A model generated the notes under the pieces. It did not search any database. It was not told the origin of the DNA and saw only the letters and a list, made by a program, of their open reading frames with translations. Position numbers and translations under genes: made by a program. A DNA stretch of 64,000 bases from Botrytis cinerea B05.10. Its lineage: Eukaryota; Ascomycota; Leotiomycetes; Helotiales; Sclerotiniaceae. Position 1 is the stretch's first letter; each line of letters opens with the position of its first letter. Shown in pieces: positions 47,059 to 58,606 of the stretch. The DNA lies in NCBI RefSeq assembly GCF_000143535.2, contig NC_037315.1, positions 310,001 to 374,000 on the forward strand, in the 5' to 3' direction.

Positions 47059-47410
47059 TTGATGAAAGATCCGTTTGTAGTGTTTTTTTCGAGAATGAGG
47101 CGAAGTAATTGAGATTACCACGACCAATTTCGACGTCGCTGGCCGTAAAGCTGCAGAGATCCGTGAAGATAAGAAATAGATTCAATGAAGACTTGATCTT
47201 GAAGTCTAACTTCGGAGGTTGGCAAGCACTCTGCGAGACAGCTTTGAGAAATCGAATTGTTGATTGTGAGAATCGAGGTTGAAGCTGGAAAGACCAAACT
47301 ACTATTTGTTTTGTGCTCCAGGGTCAAATATGGTTGTGAGAAAGAGCTAGAGACGCATTGAAGCTATATACTATTCACTAACAAGCCAGTGAAGTGATCT
47401 AAATGCCTTA

Positions 47411-47458
47411 AGTTGAGTACCCCACTTTCGGACCACCCCTCTTTTGGACCACCTAAAA
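47411..47458 (+). repeat. left terminal inverted repeat
   Basis: This is the 48-bp left end of the transposon. It pairs with 49199-49246 on the other strand with one mismatch. Confidence 0.95.
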
Positions 47459-48254
47459 TCTTACCCCATTTTAAGCACTACCTCCCAACTTCATCTTTAA
47501 TAAATCAACAATCATATATTCAATTGATATAAGATTTTAATATATTATCAATTAAACTATAACAAAGCTTTATATTGAAGATGATATTGCTGTAGTATTT
47601 TTTGTAATTGCAAAAGGTATGTTTATGTGTAAGGCTTACTCAGAATATAATATTCCCTATACCACTTTACACAACCATATAAATAGCTATCTTTTATATA
47701 AAAAAGGTGTACAAAATCTATAAAAGATAATTTCTGTATAAAAAAGAACTCTAGCAAATTGGATTTTAGTATAGGAAGTCTTAGGAATTAGCCCTATTCA
47801 TTGTTAAATATAAGAATTAGGAGAATCCATTCTCAATCTTGAAGAAAGTGATTTATTTCTAAGTAAGTAATAGATATATAGTTTTTTGAAAAGAAATTCA
47901 AAGATTAAAATTAAAAAGCAATATAAAATCGATAATGCTTGTATCAATAATGCAACTACCGAAATTATAAACAAGTTCTTTGAAAAATTGAATTTATTAG
48001 TAATTAAGTATATCAAACTTGAAAATAGATAGAATATAAATAAAGCTGGTATAATGAAAAGCCAGGATTTCAATAATATAATATTTAGAAGTTCAAAGTA
48101 ATATTTTATTTAGAAAAAGTAACCCGATTCAAAAACATAAATCTCTTTTATTGAATGTATTTCAGTTATGGGAAGAGCATTTTTATTTTTGGTTATATTC
48201 AAAAATAAAACACTTCAACAACAATGATTTCTTATTAAATTTAATAATTATAAA

Positions 48255-48530
48255 GGATGGGAGTTTATTATTATAGATAATGGATGGATTACGGATTCTA
48301 TAGATTTGGAATGGTTAAAAGAAATGTTTATATTACAATCAGTATCAACTCAATCGAAAGAAACAAAACTTTTTGTTTTAGATGGGTATGGAAGTTATAA
48401 AACTATTCAATTTATGCTTGAATGCTTTAAGAATAATATATATCTTTTATTTTTATTATTTTATATATTGTATGTATTATAATCTTTTGATTTATTAATA
48501 TTTTCATTTCTAAAAAAAAAATATCGATAT
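48255..48530 (+). pseudogene. DDE transposase remnant, multiple stops
   Basis: One frame through 48285-48480 keeps recognisable pogo/Fot1 DDE transposase sequence: DSIDLEWLKEMF, KLFVLDGYGSYKT (second catalytic Asp), FMLECFKNNIYLLFL. The segment that is normally Pro-Pro-His-Thr-Ser-His-Val-Leu-Gln in this family reads as Leu, Tyr and a stop (TAA at 48480-48482). All of these differences are explained by C-to-T changes. Stops and frame losses elsewhere leave no intact transposase. Confidence 0.85.
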
Positions 48531-49198
48531 TATCTCAATACTTTCGATTCATTGATGGATTCTATTCCTATTGACAAAAGAAACTTTCTTGCCTGTTATT
48601 AGAAAGTTAGATTAAAAGCTTTAACATTTCGAAATATCATTTCTGGGTGAAAGGTTTTAGGTTTATGGCTTCAAAACTGTGCTAAATCTTTTTTGTTTAG
48701 ATTATTATTTGAAAACAGTAATTAAAAGGTTGTATATTAAAATCCTATTTCAAATAATAATCCCAAACTTTAATAGAATATACATTCATCTTTTATTGTA
48801 TAGAAAATTTTTTAAAAAGAAAATAATATTCGAAAATATGCTGATATAATAGAAAAAGTTGATAAAACCGATATTCCAATTTGCTGGTTGCTTTTTTGAA
48901 AGATTCAAAAAGGATTTGATACTAAAGATTATAAACTTGTATAATTCAAGAAATGAATAAAACAATTAGAATAAAAATTAAAAGAGATTATATTTAAAAA
49001 AAAAAGGATAATAAAATCTAATCCAAATTCGAGGTTTGCAGGGATAGAAGTTATATATCAAGTTTAAATTGAAGCTAGTGATTGGGAAATTGAAATAAAA
49101 GACTTTGATAGTATTTATGAAACTAATATTATAAAGGATTGTATTGAAATTGAATAATAATTGAGTTATTGAAATTTAAAATTCATATATATATATAT

Positions 49199-49246
49199 TT
49201 TTAGGTGGTTCAAAAGAGGGGTGGTCCGAAAGTGGGGTACTCAACT
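49199..49246 (-). repeat. right terminal inverted repeat
   Basis: This is the 48-bp right end, inverted relative to the left copy, followed by the TA target duplication. Confidence 0.95.
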
Positions 49247-49709
49247 TAAATAAAAAGATGAAAACTGAGTCGTCAAACTTTTTAGCTCAAGTCAATGATC
49301 CATATAATAAGATTAGTCAATTTGATTGTACGGTTGGCCATGAAATTCTTGCAGGTTCATATGACTCAAAGAAGGCACTCATCTCATCTCAAATGACACT
49401 GCACATATCACAATTTTCAAACAAAAAGCCATGTCTAAAAATCATCAACTTAAATTTCATTTTCTTTCATCCCCAATCTTTTAATTCTATTCATACAAAA
49501 ATGCAACAATGCAATAAATAAGTCCCTACCAAATCCAGCCATGCATACCGGCCGATCCGATTCGATCTAACCCAATCCAATCCCTAAGAAAATAAAAAAG
49601 AAACATAAAGAAATCCAAAAATCCAATCCATTGATCCTTCCAAAAATTCAAATATCATTCATATCACATCTAATACCGCCCTTTATTACTTCCGTACAGA
49701 GTATTTCAA
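49247..49709. other. intergenic, 3' flank of the LysM gene
   Basis: This 463-bp stretch holds no supported gene. It has short GATCCGATTCGAT-like words near 49555. Confidence 0.5.
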
Positions 49710-52371
49710 TTAAGCATCAACGAATCGAGCAAGACGGCCATTGACAGATCGCTTGTAGGCTCCCTTGACTCCAATACAGACGGCTTGTCCAATGGTCAAC
49801 TTACACTCGCTTCCGAGAGCAGGATTCCAGAGGTTGAGGTTAGCGGCGCTGACACCGTAGTAGTTTTCAATGTTGGTGCAAGAGCAGCTGTCATCTTCGA
49901 TAGTGACCCATTTGTCACAGGTGGAGATTGTGCCGGTGGCTGTTGGGGCTGGGGCAACGCTTCCGGTAGCTGTCTTGGTTGGAATGACTGTTGTGGAGGC
50001 TTTGGTTGAGGTGGAGCTTGCTAGGACTGTGCTGGAAACTTTGGTGGAAGAGACAGCAGTTGAAGAAGCTTTGCTTGTCTCGAGACCAAGAGCGGAAGAA
50101 GTGGAAGATCCTCCGTAAACTGGAGCACCGGCTGTTGTGGTTGCCTTAGCTGAAGAAGAGGAAACTTTGCTAGTCTCAAGTCCGAGTACAGATGAGGCAG
50201 ATGAACCGATAGCAGTCTTGACTGAGCTAACTCCTGAAGCGGAGATGTAAACTGAGCTGCTAATCACAACAGTGCCAGAAGTCTTGGCAGTTGAGGTACT
50301 GGCACCCTTGATAGATGAAGCGGTAGTATCAGGATGGGCACCGTAAGAGGGAGCCGAGGAGACACCAGTACCGGCGACCTTGCTAGATGAAACGACTCCA
50401 GTCTCGGAGAGTTTTGTAGTCGTAGGGTAGACTGGGGCAGTTCCATATCCAACTGCAGAGGAAGAAGCTGGAGCAGATCCGTATCCGTGAGCAGAAGAAG
50501 AAGCTGGGGCAGATCCATATCCGTGAGCAGAGGAAGAAGCTGGAGTAGATCCATATCCGTGAGCAGAGGAAGAAGCAGCGGTTCCAATGATCTTGCTTGA
50601 AGAGACTCCTGTTCCAGAGACCTTAATAGAAGATACAGTGGTTCCCGAGGCCTTGATAGATGAAGATGCACCGGTGCCAGAGACCTTGATGCTAGTAGCG
50701 GATGCTGATCCTGAAGTCTTAACAGTGGCACTGGCAGAAACAGCTGATGCCTTAGATGAAGAGGCAGCGCTAGTTGGCTTAGCGGAGGTAGTAGCCTTGG
50801 TAGTAGCAGCGGCCTTGGTGGTCGAAACGGCCTTAGCAGAAGAAACTGGAACGGTACCAACAGTCTTGATAGCGACACCCTTAACACTAGCTGGAAGAGT
50901 TGGGCCGAGAGGGAAACATTTGTCAATGGGAGTGATCAAGTTGCTGTTGGTGTACATGGATTTCTTTGCCTTCCAACTCTTGTCTCCGCCAGATTCAGTG
51001 TAAACACCAAGGTTAAGGTCGACACCAACAGTTGCACCTAACTTGACACCGAAAACATCGGCTGATCCAGGGCATACACCTTGAGTGTTGAATTCGGCTC
51101 CAAGATCAATGCTGACCTCTGGGATTCTGAGGAAAAGTCCACCTCCGAAACCCCACTTGCTGAGAACAGTAAGTCCGATATCAAGACCAAGTTCGGTGTA
51201 CAATTCCAAGCTTCCATCAACCTCAACGCTGACCTTGGGAGTTTGAGGGGTAGCTTTTGGAACCCAGCCGCTGAAGCTAGAATCCATACCGTCGATACCA
51301 AGAACAGCGGAAGAAGAATCTGGAATGGCAATGTTGACACCAGCGCTGATTGAAGCACTTCCTTCGATACCGCTGAGAGTGAAACCGGCATCGACGGTGA
51401 ATTGAGGACCCAAGTCGATGATCTTTGGAATAGACCATCCTGGAAGACCAACAGTAACCAAATTCCAGTCTTTGGTCCATCCACTACCTAATGTACCAGA
51501 AACAGAGAATCCAAGAGCTAAGTTAGCACCCACACCTTTTGGGGTGGCAGTAAGAGAGATAGACTTGACGCTGGTTGGAATGCCGATGACAGTGTTCATA
51601 ACAATCTTTCCTTGAACATCGATAGTACCGGTGGTAGCACAACCGGGACAGTCGATGGAGAAGTCTAGTCCATTGTTGGTAGATTTGCTGAAAAATGTCT
51701 GAGGAAGGCTGTGAGCTACGCTGAGAGATAGGGTTTTGCTAACAGTGTCGGTTCTCTTGGATGCAGTGGACGCTGACATAGAACCGAACTCGATAACAGC
51801 ACCAGTCATGACATCATCCCAGTCTGAAAGAGAAGCATTGAAGTTGACGATGAAGTTTTGCTCATCATAGACATCGACTCCGTGAACAATCCATGGCTGT
51901 CTACCAGATTCAGACGCAGCAGCGCATGGACCCCAGTTATTGATCATGAAAAATGTACGATTATCATGAAAATTGACCCAGGCCCAATCAGAAATGGCAT
52001 CTTGGAAAGTAGCATTGTCTTTGAAGGTAAGAACAAGGTCACCATTGCATTGCACGTCTGTGAGACTATCGGCAAAATGTTCGGTAGAAATGACAAGTTC
52101 GGTTTCGCCTGTGTTAAGGGTTACATTGACAAAAGTTGAACCTGTTACTCGTTAAATAATCATTTCATATTTGAGAAATAGTAGCCAACATACCATTTGC
52201 CGATCCCCAGATAAGACTGAGCTCATTTTGAAGAGTGATGCTAGGTGGTGCATCTCTTCTCTGAAGACCTAGATCTCTCGGATGATATGGAACTAGAGTT
52301 TCTTTGGTAGCTTGAGCAGTACAACTCTGCCATAAGGAAAGAGCCGCAAGGGCAAAGACTGATTGACGCAT
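49710..52371 (-). CDS. large secreted protein with C-terminal LysM domain
   Basis: Two exons (52371-52194 and 52141-49710) flank a 52-bp intron and encode about 869 residues. The signal peptide is MRQSVFALAALSLWQSCTAQ. Residues about 50-450 form a beta-rich, Gly/Ser/Thr-rich ectodomain with repeated short strands (for example FTVDAGFTLSGIEGSASISA), seen in fungal secreted proteins of unknown function. A Ser/Thr/Ala stalk follows (about 470-790) with two repeat families. At the C-terminus is one LysM domain (about 801-852: CDKWVTIEDDSCSCTNIENY ... WNPALGSECKLTIGQAVCIG) with four Cys. LysM binds chitin or related glycans, so the protein may sit on the cell wall or shield chitin. An effector role is possible, but the size is unlike classical small LysM effectors. 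Confidence 0.88.
50437..50580 (-). repeat. 36-bp coding minisatellite
   Basis: Three full 36-bp units (50455-50490, 50491-50526, 50527-50562) and flanking partial copies encode the 12-residue repeat SAHGYGSAPASS in the stalk of the LysM protein. The unit is a multiple of three, so copy-number change keeps the frame. A second, weaker 12-residue repeat (KVSGTGVSS-type) lies just to the right. Confidence 0.88.
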
Positions 52372-54415
52372 GATATAGATATTATGATTGAAATTTCAAA
52401 GAAAAATGGAAGAAATATGAAAATTGGTTACTCGTATCAAAAACAGCACTCAATGAATGAATGAAACGGATCAATAGACCCTGGGAAAGGAAAAAAAGAG
52501 TGACTAGAGAGATGCTGCAAAGAGAATGTGAAATGAGATGGAGAGAGGAAGGTAGGAGTCAGTAACATTCCTCTGTCTTATATATCGACCATCCTCTCTC
52601 CCTCGAGCCTTACAAGATAGAATATCAGATCAATCGTCACGCAATTTACATGATCATGAAAGGATTTCTGTGAACCTGGTGGTAGGAGGTGCCAAGAACT
52701 GCCTTTTTTTGTGTGAGTGTGTTTTCGACCCAGCCAAGCAAGTCATGAAGGTACATTTTTAGAAGACTTCCTCCAAAAATTATCATTAAAACTAAGAAAG
52801 CAGTATGTTCTGCGTAGGATGCTGACTAGGAGTAAATTTCGGGTACTCCTTCAACAGCATTGCCTGGGAAAACATGGTGATATCCACGTGAGAAGCTAGA
52901 TTCTCAGGATGATCAAACACATCGGCTTGAACGGCATATCAACTTCAAATCTCAAACGGCTCCGAAGGAATGATTTGATGATCAGGTATTTCCCCAAGCC
53001 GGTAGAAAAGGATCAAGAATAGATGTTCTGCGTGTGAGTACGTAAGCCTCAACTAGACATGAGGTTACAGAAGGATGTTGAAGGAAGAATGTGGGAGACA
53101 GGGGACATAACGTTCTAATCTTAATCGGGGCTGTACGTAAAGTGACCAATAAACATATCTATAGCAATATTCACAGCGGCGTAAAACGATTATAGGTACA
53201 ACTGAGAGCACAAGGGCGGTGATGATGGCTGGCCCACAACAACTCGCTAGTGCTTATGGTTATATTCCCCTGTGGGTTTGAGGACTCCCCCGCACCCACC
53301 CACGGTTCCTGTCATAGTTAAGCACTGGCCTGATCAGCAGCGGCCCATCAATCGGGCAAATGATTAACTACGAACGTTAAATACAATTGGCTGAAACTTT
53401 ACGATTATAAAAGTGGAGGCCTAATTTTGTGTTCAAACTGTGAATAATATGGAATCTGAGATACGACAAACCCTAATTGGCCCCAAGCTCCTGCTCAAAA
53501 TGGTTGTGAAAGTTTCGGCAGGATTTAAGAAGGAGTGATTGTATGATTATGGGCTTACCAAAACTAGCTGAGTAATCAATCCAAAGGTCTAATAACAAGT
53601 GGCCCTGACAAGTGGCCCATAACATCGGTGTGGGGAAGTCATCTATTACGATTCAAGAAAGAAGACAAATTGTTCCTACTCGTCTCAGAGACGATTCAGG
53701 AAAAGAAGCAGAAGACACAAAATGGAAGTTGCTCGTGCTGGGGGCTGTTGGGGGCTGTTGGTTTATAAGGCTACGAAACTATTTTTGTGCTTACTTAAAT
53801 TACTGCGCCTGTGAGATGCAACCACATCAATGCAACATATTTGCTGAGAAACCCCTCAATAACACAGGTCTCTTTCGAGAAAGGCCATTGGTTGCCAATT
53901 CACTGGAAACAAACAATATGCTGTACTGTGGCTTATGATTACTGCAGGTACCCGGCACAGCCTTCATTGCTTATTCCAACTGTTGTATTACAAAAATTAC
54001 TATACCCCGGTAATTGCGTCTGACTATCCGGTATTTATAGAATCCTTTCAAATAAGCCTTTAGGATTTTACAATGTCATACGGAGTACGAAGTGAATAAA
54101 GAGCTTTAAAAGGTCGTAAGAATCCTTACAATTTCCGCCTCACAAAGATTTTTTCTCTTATCAATATTCACTTCCCAAGCAAACTGAAAATATCATCTGC
54201 TTTTTTTTCTTTCAATTAAGATTAATCAAATTACGGCACTAGCGGCTCAGCTACTGCGCCTTATTCAGTTATCTCGTTGCTTTTCCAATCCTTCTGCATT
54301 TAAGGTCAACGATTTTTCAATTTTTACAAACTCAAACCACCAACCTTACAAACACACAACTTCCAAACACTACAACCATAAAACCTTCAAACAACTTCAA
54401 CTACCAACCGCCAAG
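52372..54415. other. 2-kb intergenic stretch, no supported gene
   Basis: This is the upstream region of both flanking genes (LysM leftward, GPI-type protein rightward). A direct GGGGGCTGTT duplication lies at about 53738-53760. The frame at 53612-53938 starts at a non-ATG codon and has no features. The leader before 54416 is rich in CAAC/CCAAAC words, as in many fungal 5' UTRs. Confidence 0.5.
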
Positions 54416-55036
54416 ATGAGTTGCACCGATCCTTCCGACACCCTCTTCCCCGTTCTCTTGCTCGCCGGCAGCGATGAATATGTCAATGCTTGCACTGCAG
54501 GTAACATCACCTCCAACTCTGCCGCCGTCAGCGCCATGACAAAATGTTGCGGTAGTGCCCCCGTCAATGTTATCATGGATGGCTGTTACAGTTACTGCAA
54601 TGTTACTAGCAGCGCTGATCAAAAGACTTTCGAGCAATGCTTTGGTTCCAGTGCTGGTATTACACCAGATGTTGATTACGGCTGCACCTTGGATGACAAT
54701 TCAGGATTTGAAATTCCAGGAAGTGGTACCATCTACCCAACTTCCACTGAATCATCATCAGCTGCAGTTGCTACTCTTGTCCCTATCACCGTCACTACAT
54801 CCTCTGGTGTTACTACCACTACCGCAACCCACGCCACAGCAACAGCCGCCGCTAACTCAACCTCTGCTTCTGCCTCTGGCACTGAAAAGCCTTCGACAAC
54901 CAGCAAGACTTCAGCTTCAGCTTCCTCTTCCGCTGCTACAGCTTCCACCACTGCCAACGCTGGTCCAACCGTCAAGCAATTCTCCAAGGGCGCTATCGCC
55001 GTTATTGCACTTGCTTTCGTCCGTCTTTTGGTTTAA
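54416..55036 (+). CDS. small Cys-rich protein with probable GPI anchor
   Basis: This single-exon gene encodes 206 residues. Its N-terminal Cys-rich domain (about 3-90: ACTAGNITSNSAAVSAMTKC, CYSYCNVTSSADQKTFEQC, DYGCTLDD) has spaced Cys pairs and NxT sites. A Ser/Thr/Ala stalk follows (about 105-185). The hydrophobic C-terminus GAIAVIALAFVRLLV has the look of a GPI-addition signal. The N-terminus lacks a classical signal peptide (MSCTDPSDTLFPVLLLAGS). Surface location is therefore inferred from the tail and domain type only. The family is common in filamentous fungi and its function is unknown to me. Confidence 0.8.
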   Translation: MSCTDPSDTLFPVLLLAGSDEYVNACTAGNITSNSAAVSAMTKCCGSAPVNVIMDGCYSYCNVTSSADQKTFEQCFGSSAGITPDVDYGCTLDDNSGFEIPGSGTIYPTSTESSSAAVATLVPITVTTSSGVTTTTATHATATAAANSTSASASGTEKPSTTSKTSASASSSAATASTTANAGPTVKQFSKGAIAVIALAFVRLLV

Positions 55037-56112
55037 ATGTGAAGGCATATGAAGGAGATTGCAGACCAAAAAGAATAATTGATTCTCGTGGTGGGATAGA
55101 ATAATATGTGGTGGATCTGGGGATAAATTGACTACGTGAATTATTGAATTTGAAGGACTGCATTTTCGGAATACAATTGGCGCATTACAGGAGCATAATG
55201 GTGGTGCATAGCGTGTTTAACTTTGGGTTTCATGACTATACATTCTAGAATCGAATTACTTTTTTCGATTCCATATCGATGTTTCCAACTTTGCTTCCAA
55301 GTGATAACTGCAACCTGTGAATACTGGAAGCTTCGCCGCAATATGTATCTGTGAGGCACAGGATCTGAAGCCCCATTAAACACGGGCAACGCGAGACAAA
55401 AAAGAGGAATTGAAGCAAACATAAACCATGGGGGCAAGAGCGATGTAACTACACAAGGATCAAGGTGTAACCAGCTGAAAACCAATGAAATCTTACGATT
55501 AGAGCTTGGTCTAATAAATACATACCTGGCTAATAAGTACGTGATTACCAGATATCGAAGAAGACTCACAGCCACTTAATTACCTACCTGCAAACACCAG
55601 CCATAACAATAAATCATATCAGTTGCAAAAATTCTTGATTAGCCTGTAGTCAGTTTTGGTTGAGAAATATTGAAAAGAATGAAAACAAGGGAGGGATGAG
55701 ACGAGATCAAAAGATGGGATGATGATGACTAATGCGCTAGTCCCAATCAAGTTTGCAGGATTACAGGGGAATTCATGTGTCTTGGGTCACGTGAGTGATC
55801 TCCTGAAAAGAAATTGTCCTACTCCACGACAGTGATTCAAAGACGAAGGCAATAGATCTCTCAGTGTATTTTGAAAACACAACAACTCACTTGATGGAAT
55901 AACCGCTTCTACGCCGGAAGTCGGCTCATTAAGCAATGCTGGCATCGATTGCTGCATCCTCAGCTCAGCCTCACAGATGGGGGTAAGAGTAAGCATCAAT
56001 ATGTGATGAGAAAGAAACCAGCGCAAAACGCGTTTTAATCGCTAACTTGCTTCGTGCCATCTTATCATCGTGTTTTTCTTTCATGGGTGAATTGACTGAC
56101 CCTTAAATCGTC
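55037..56112. other. intergenic, no supported gene
   Basis: This 1.1-kb stretch has minus-strand frames at 55141-55575 (non-ATG start) and 55787-56026 without recognisable motifs. They are not called. Confidence 0.5.
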
Positions 56113-58374
56113 ATGACGGACTCTCCGACCTGGAGTCCATTGCTCTACCAGCCTTTGGATGCTGATGAGGTCCGGGTCTTATGTCTCGAGCCAAGTTCTC
56201 GCTCGGATCCTGATGAATCTGCTATGATATCATGCCAAATGCGTCCGATTCAGCTCAAAAAAATAGGTGCATCTCATAAATTTGTCGGCAATGAGACGGC
56301 ATCGGAGCGGGAGTGGAGAGGTCTTGATCAAAAACCACACGATTACACAACATTGTTTAAACCTAGAAGGGGACTTTTCGATCGCTCTTTAAAAGCATAT
56401 ATCAAGTCCTTGAAAGAGACGCAATGCAGATCCGGTGAAGCTGTTTCGCCCAAGGAAAATTCAACCCATCTCTCAGATAGATATGTTGCACTATCATATG
56501 TCTGGGGATCTCCTGCAGACAAACAGTCAATATTAGTCAATGGAATTAAGATGCAAGTCACTCAGAATCTACATACTGCGTTGATAGAATTGCGAAAGTC
56601 GAATTGGATTAGAAGACGCGTTAATTTGTGGATTGACGCACTTTGTATTAATCAAGATGATCTAGATGAGCGCGAGCAGCAAGTAAAGCTCATGCGAGAC
56701 ATCTATGCTATGGCATGGCAAGTGGTAGTCTCTCTTGGTCCAAGTACTTCAAATACGACCATGGCATATACAGCATTACAATGGCTAGCCCATGAGATAG
56801 CATCGGACGAGAAGTTAAGAGAATTCGCTGTCAAATATGGAAACTTGCATCATAACACCGCCGGCTCAGTGGAGTCGGCCCCCTACACTTTGCCATGGCA
56901 TGACTTTGCGTATGAATCACTTCGTTCATTTTTTGCATGCCAATACTGGCATCGTCTTTGGATTTTGCAAGAATTGGCGATGGCTAGAATGGATGCACCT
57001 GTTATCTGGGGAGATCATTTTATGTGTCTACGCGACATATGGAAGGCTTGTCAGATGATAGAAAGGCAAGAAGATACTGTTTTGCAGTATATCACGACAC
57101 ATACAAATGATGCTGATCGGCATAAAACCGTAGCTACAATAGATCGACGATTAGAAGATCGCGAGGGAACTCCTGGGCAACAGTGGAAACATCTTATTCG
57201 TATTCAAAATATGCGTGAGCTAAATCAAGGCGGTGTTAGTACCGCTCTGCCGGCCCTTGAATTGGCAAGGCAAGCGCAAGCTACCGATGCACGGGACAAG
57301 GTTTATGGGATTTTGGCTATACCTTGCGTGAAAGGACTGACAAACATGTCACCCAATTATCGAATCGAGCTCCCTGAAATATTCACCAATTTTACACGCG
57401 AGATAATCTCGAATAATGAACACGGTTTGGACATTCTCAGATTGGTTCATTCACCGGTTGATAAAATTATACTGTCATCATTACTTGCGAGTAATCCTCG
57501 ATGGATGCGTAAAATGATAGGAGGTCGTTTCGTGGAGGTTGCAGCACCTTGTACACATAAATTACCCTCTTGGGTGGTTTGTTGGTCATGCACGGCCGCA
57601 CCACTCATGTTTCTTCCTGGTATTTACAAAGCAGATCGTGGGTTCACACACCCTTCGCCTCCAGTATTTCTTAGTCATAACATCATATCACTTCATGCCG
57701 TTTTTATAGACTCCATTTCTACCCTTTCAGCATTCAACGCTCACGAGAACGATGAAACTTTCCCAAAGAACCGTATCAATGCATCCTCGATTCAAAATGC
57801 ATATGGCACCATCGATGGTCTCAAAGAAGCATTTTGGAGAACCATTGTAGCGGATACCACACCTAACGGCGAGAAACCTCCTCCTTCATGGGCGGTCCTT
57901 CGTTTACCACGACTATGGACGGTATTTGGTACAACTGAAGGTGGTGGTTCAGGTCTCGACTTCAGCCTGCACGGCTTTGCGCAACGCAATGAAGAACTGA
58001 TAATTTGTGGAACACGTCTCAAAGATCTTCTAGCTGATGCTAAAACTATCAAGGAAAGAAAGGTATTTAGGGATGAAGAAAGAACCACAAGTGATGATGA
58101 CTTGCGGGATTCTTCAACATGGGCTGCCAATGTCCTTGCGTGGAGGAGATTGGTTGGAACTCAAAATGGCAGAGTTGGTCTTACGGTCGCAGCTTCTATG
58201 ATAGGTGATTCGATTGTGGTTTTACCCGGATGCAGTGTACCTCTAATTTTGAGAAGAGATGGGAAAGGTTGGAGACTAATAGGGGAATGCTTCATTTATG
58301 GGTTGATGAATGGAGAGGCTGCAGACTTAGTAGGAAATGAGATGACACGGATTGAAGAAATAGAACTTCGTTGA
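56113..58374 (+). CDS. HET-domain (heterokaryon incompatibility) protein
   Basis: This single-exon gene encodes 753 residues. The HET domain spans about 123-290, with its three signature blocks: YVALSYVWGSPADKQSILVN, LWIDALCINQDDLDEREQQV, and MRDIYAMAWQVVVSLG. The WHRLWILQELAMA segment follows. An N-terminal YQPLDADEVRVLCLEPSS is the usual HET-protein lead-in, so the gene looks complete at its 5' end. The C-terminal half has no WD or ankyrin repeats and is of unknown fold. Known HET proteins trigger cell death after fusion of unlike strains, though most family members are untested. It is an intact gene beside three broken ones. Confidence 0.93.
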   Translation: MTDSPTWSPLLYQPLDADEVRVLCLEPSSRSDPDESAMISCQMRPIQLKKIGASHKFVGNETASEREWRGLDQKPHDYTTLFKPRRGLFDRSLKAYIKSLKETQCRSGEAVSPKENSTHLSDRYVALSYVWGSPADKQSILVNGIKMQVTQNLHTALIELRKSNWIRRRVNLWIDALCINQDDLDEREQQVKLMRDIYAMAWQVVVSLGPSTSNTTMAYTALQWLAHEIASDEKLREFAVKYGNLHHNTAGSVESAPYTLPWHDFAYESLRSFFACQYWHRLWILQELAMARMDAPVIWGDHFMCLRDIWKACQMIERQEDTVLQYITTHTNDADRHKTVATIDRRLEDREGTPGQQWKHLIRIQNMRELNQGGVSTALPALELARQAQATDARDKVYGILAIPCVKGLTNMSPNYRIELPEIFTNFTREIISNNEHGLDILRLVHSPVDKIILSSLLASNPRWMRKMIGGRFVEVAAPCTHKLPSWVVCWSCTAAPLMFLPGIYKADRGFTHPSPPVFLSHNIISLHAVFIDSISTLSAFNAHENDETFPKNRINASSIQNAYGTIDGLKEAFWRTIVADTTPNGEKPPPSWAVLRLPRLWTVFGTTEGGGSGLDFSLHGFAQRNEELIICGTRLKDLLADAKTIKERKVFRDEERTTSDDDLRDSSTWAANVLAWRRLVGTQNGRVGLTVAASMIGDSIVVLPGCSVPLILRRDGKGWRLIGECFIYGLMNGEAADLVGNEMTRIEEIELR

Positions 58375-58606
58375 AAGCGTCAAATAGATCGACCGTTAAG
58401 TCATTTGTTATTTAATGTAGTCCAAAATTACGGCTACGAACTTAGCATCTACTAAGAAGCAGCTTCAGTCCCTCGTATTTATCAAAGCTCATGATGAAAA
58501 AAGAAAGAATTACTTTAGCATTAAATTTTAAAGAAAGTAATCGATTAAAGCCATCGAGTACGTAGCAACTTATCTAACATTCCTCTTGTAGCTTTCCTGA
58601 TTACAA

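Larger units (their letters stand above)
47411..49246. mobile_element. Fot1/pogo-type (Flipper-like) DNA transposon, RIP-degraded
   Basis: The element is 1,836 bp with 48-bp terminal inverted repeats at 47411-47458 and 49199-49246. Both start AGTTGAGTACCCCACTTTCG and differ at one position (G versus A at repeat position 37). A TA dinucleotide flanks each end (47409-47410 and 49247-49248), the target duplication of Tc1/mariner-pogo elements. The inside is extremely AT-rich and full of stops, while the repeats stay GC-normal. From memory, B. cinerea Flipper is about 1.84 kb with 48-bp repeats, so this is probably the same family. Confidence 0.93.

Noticed and set aside
53612..53938. 108-codon open frame
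   Set aside because: It begins at GTG rather than ATG, has no family motif, and lies in a low-conservation spacer.
55141..55575. 144-codon minus-strand frame
   Set aside because: The start codon is GTG, the hydrophobic N-terminus arises from T-rich sequence, and no domain was recognised.
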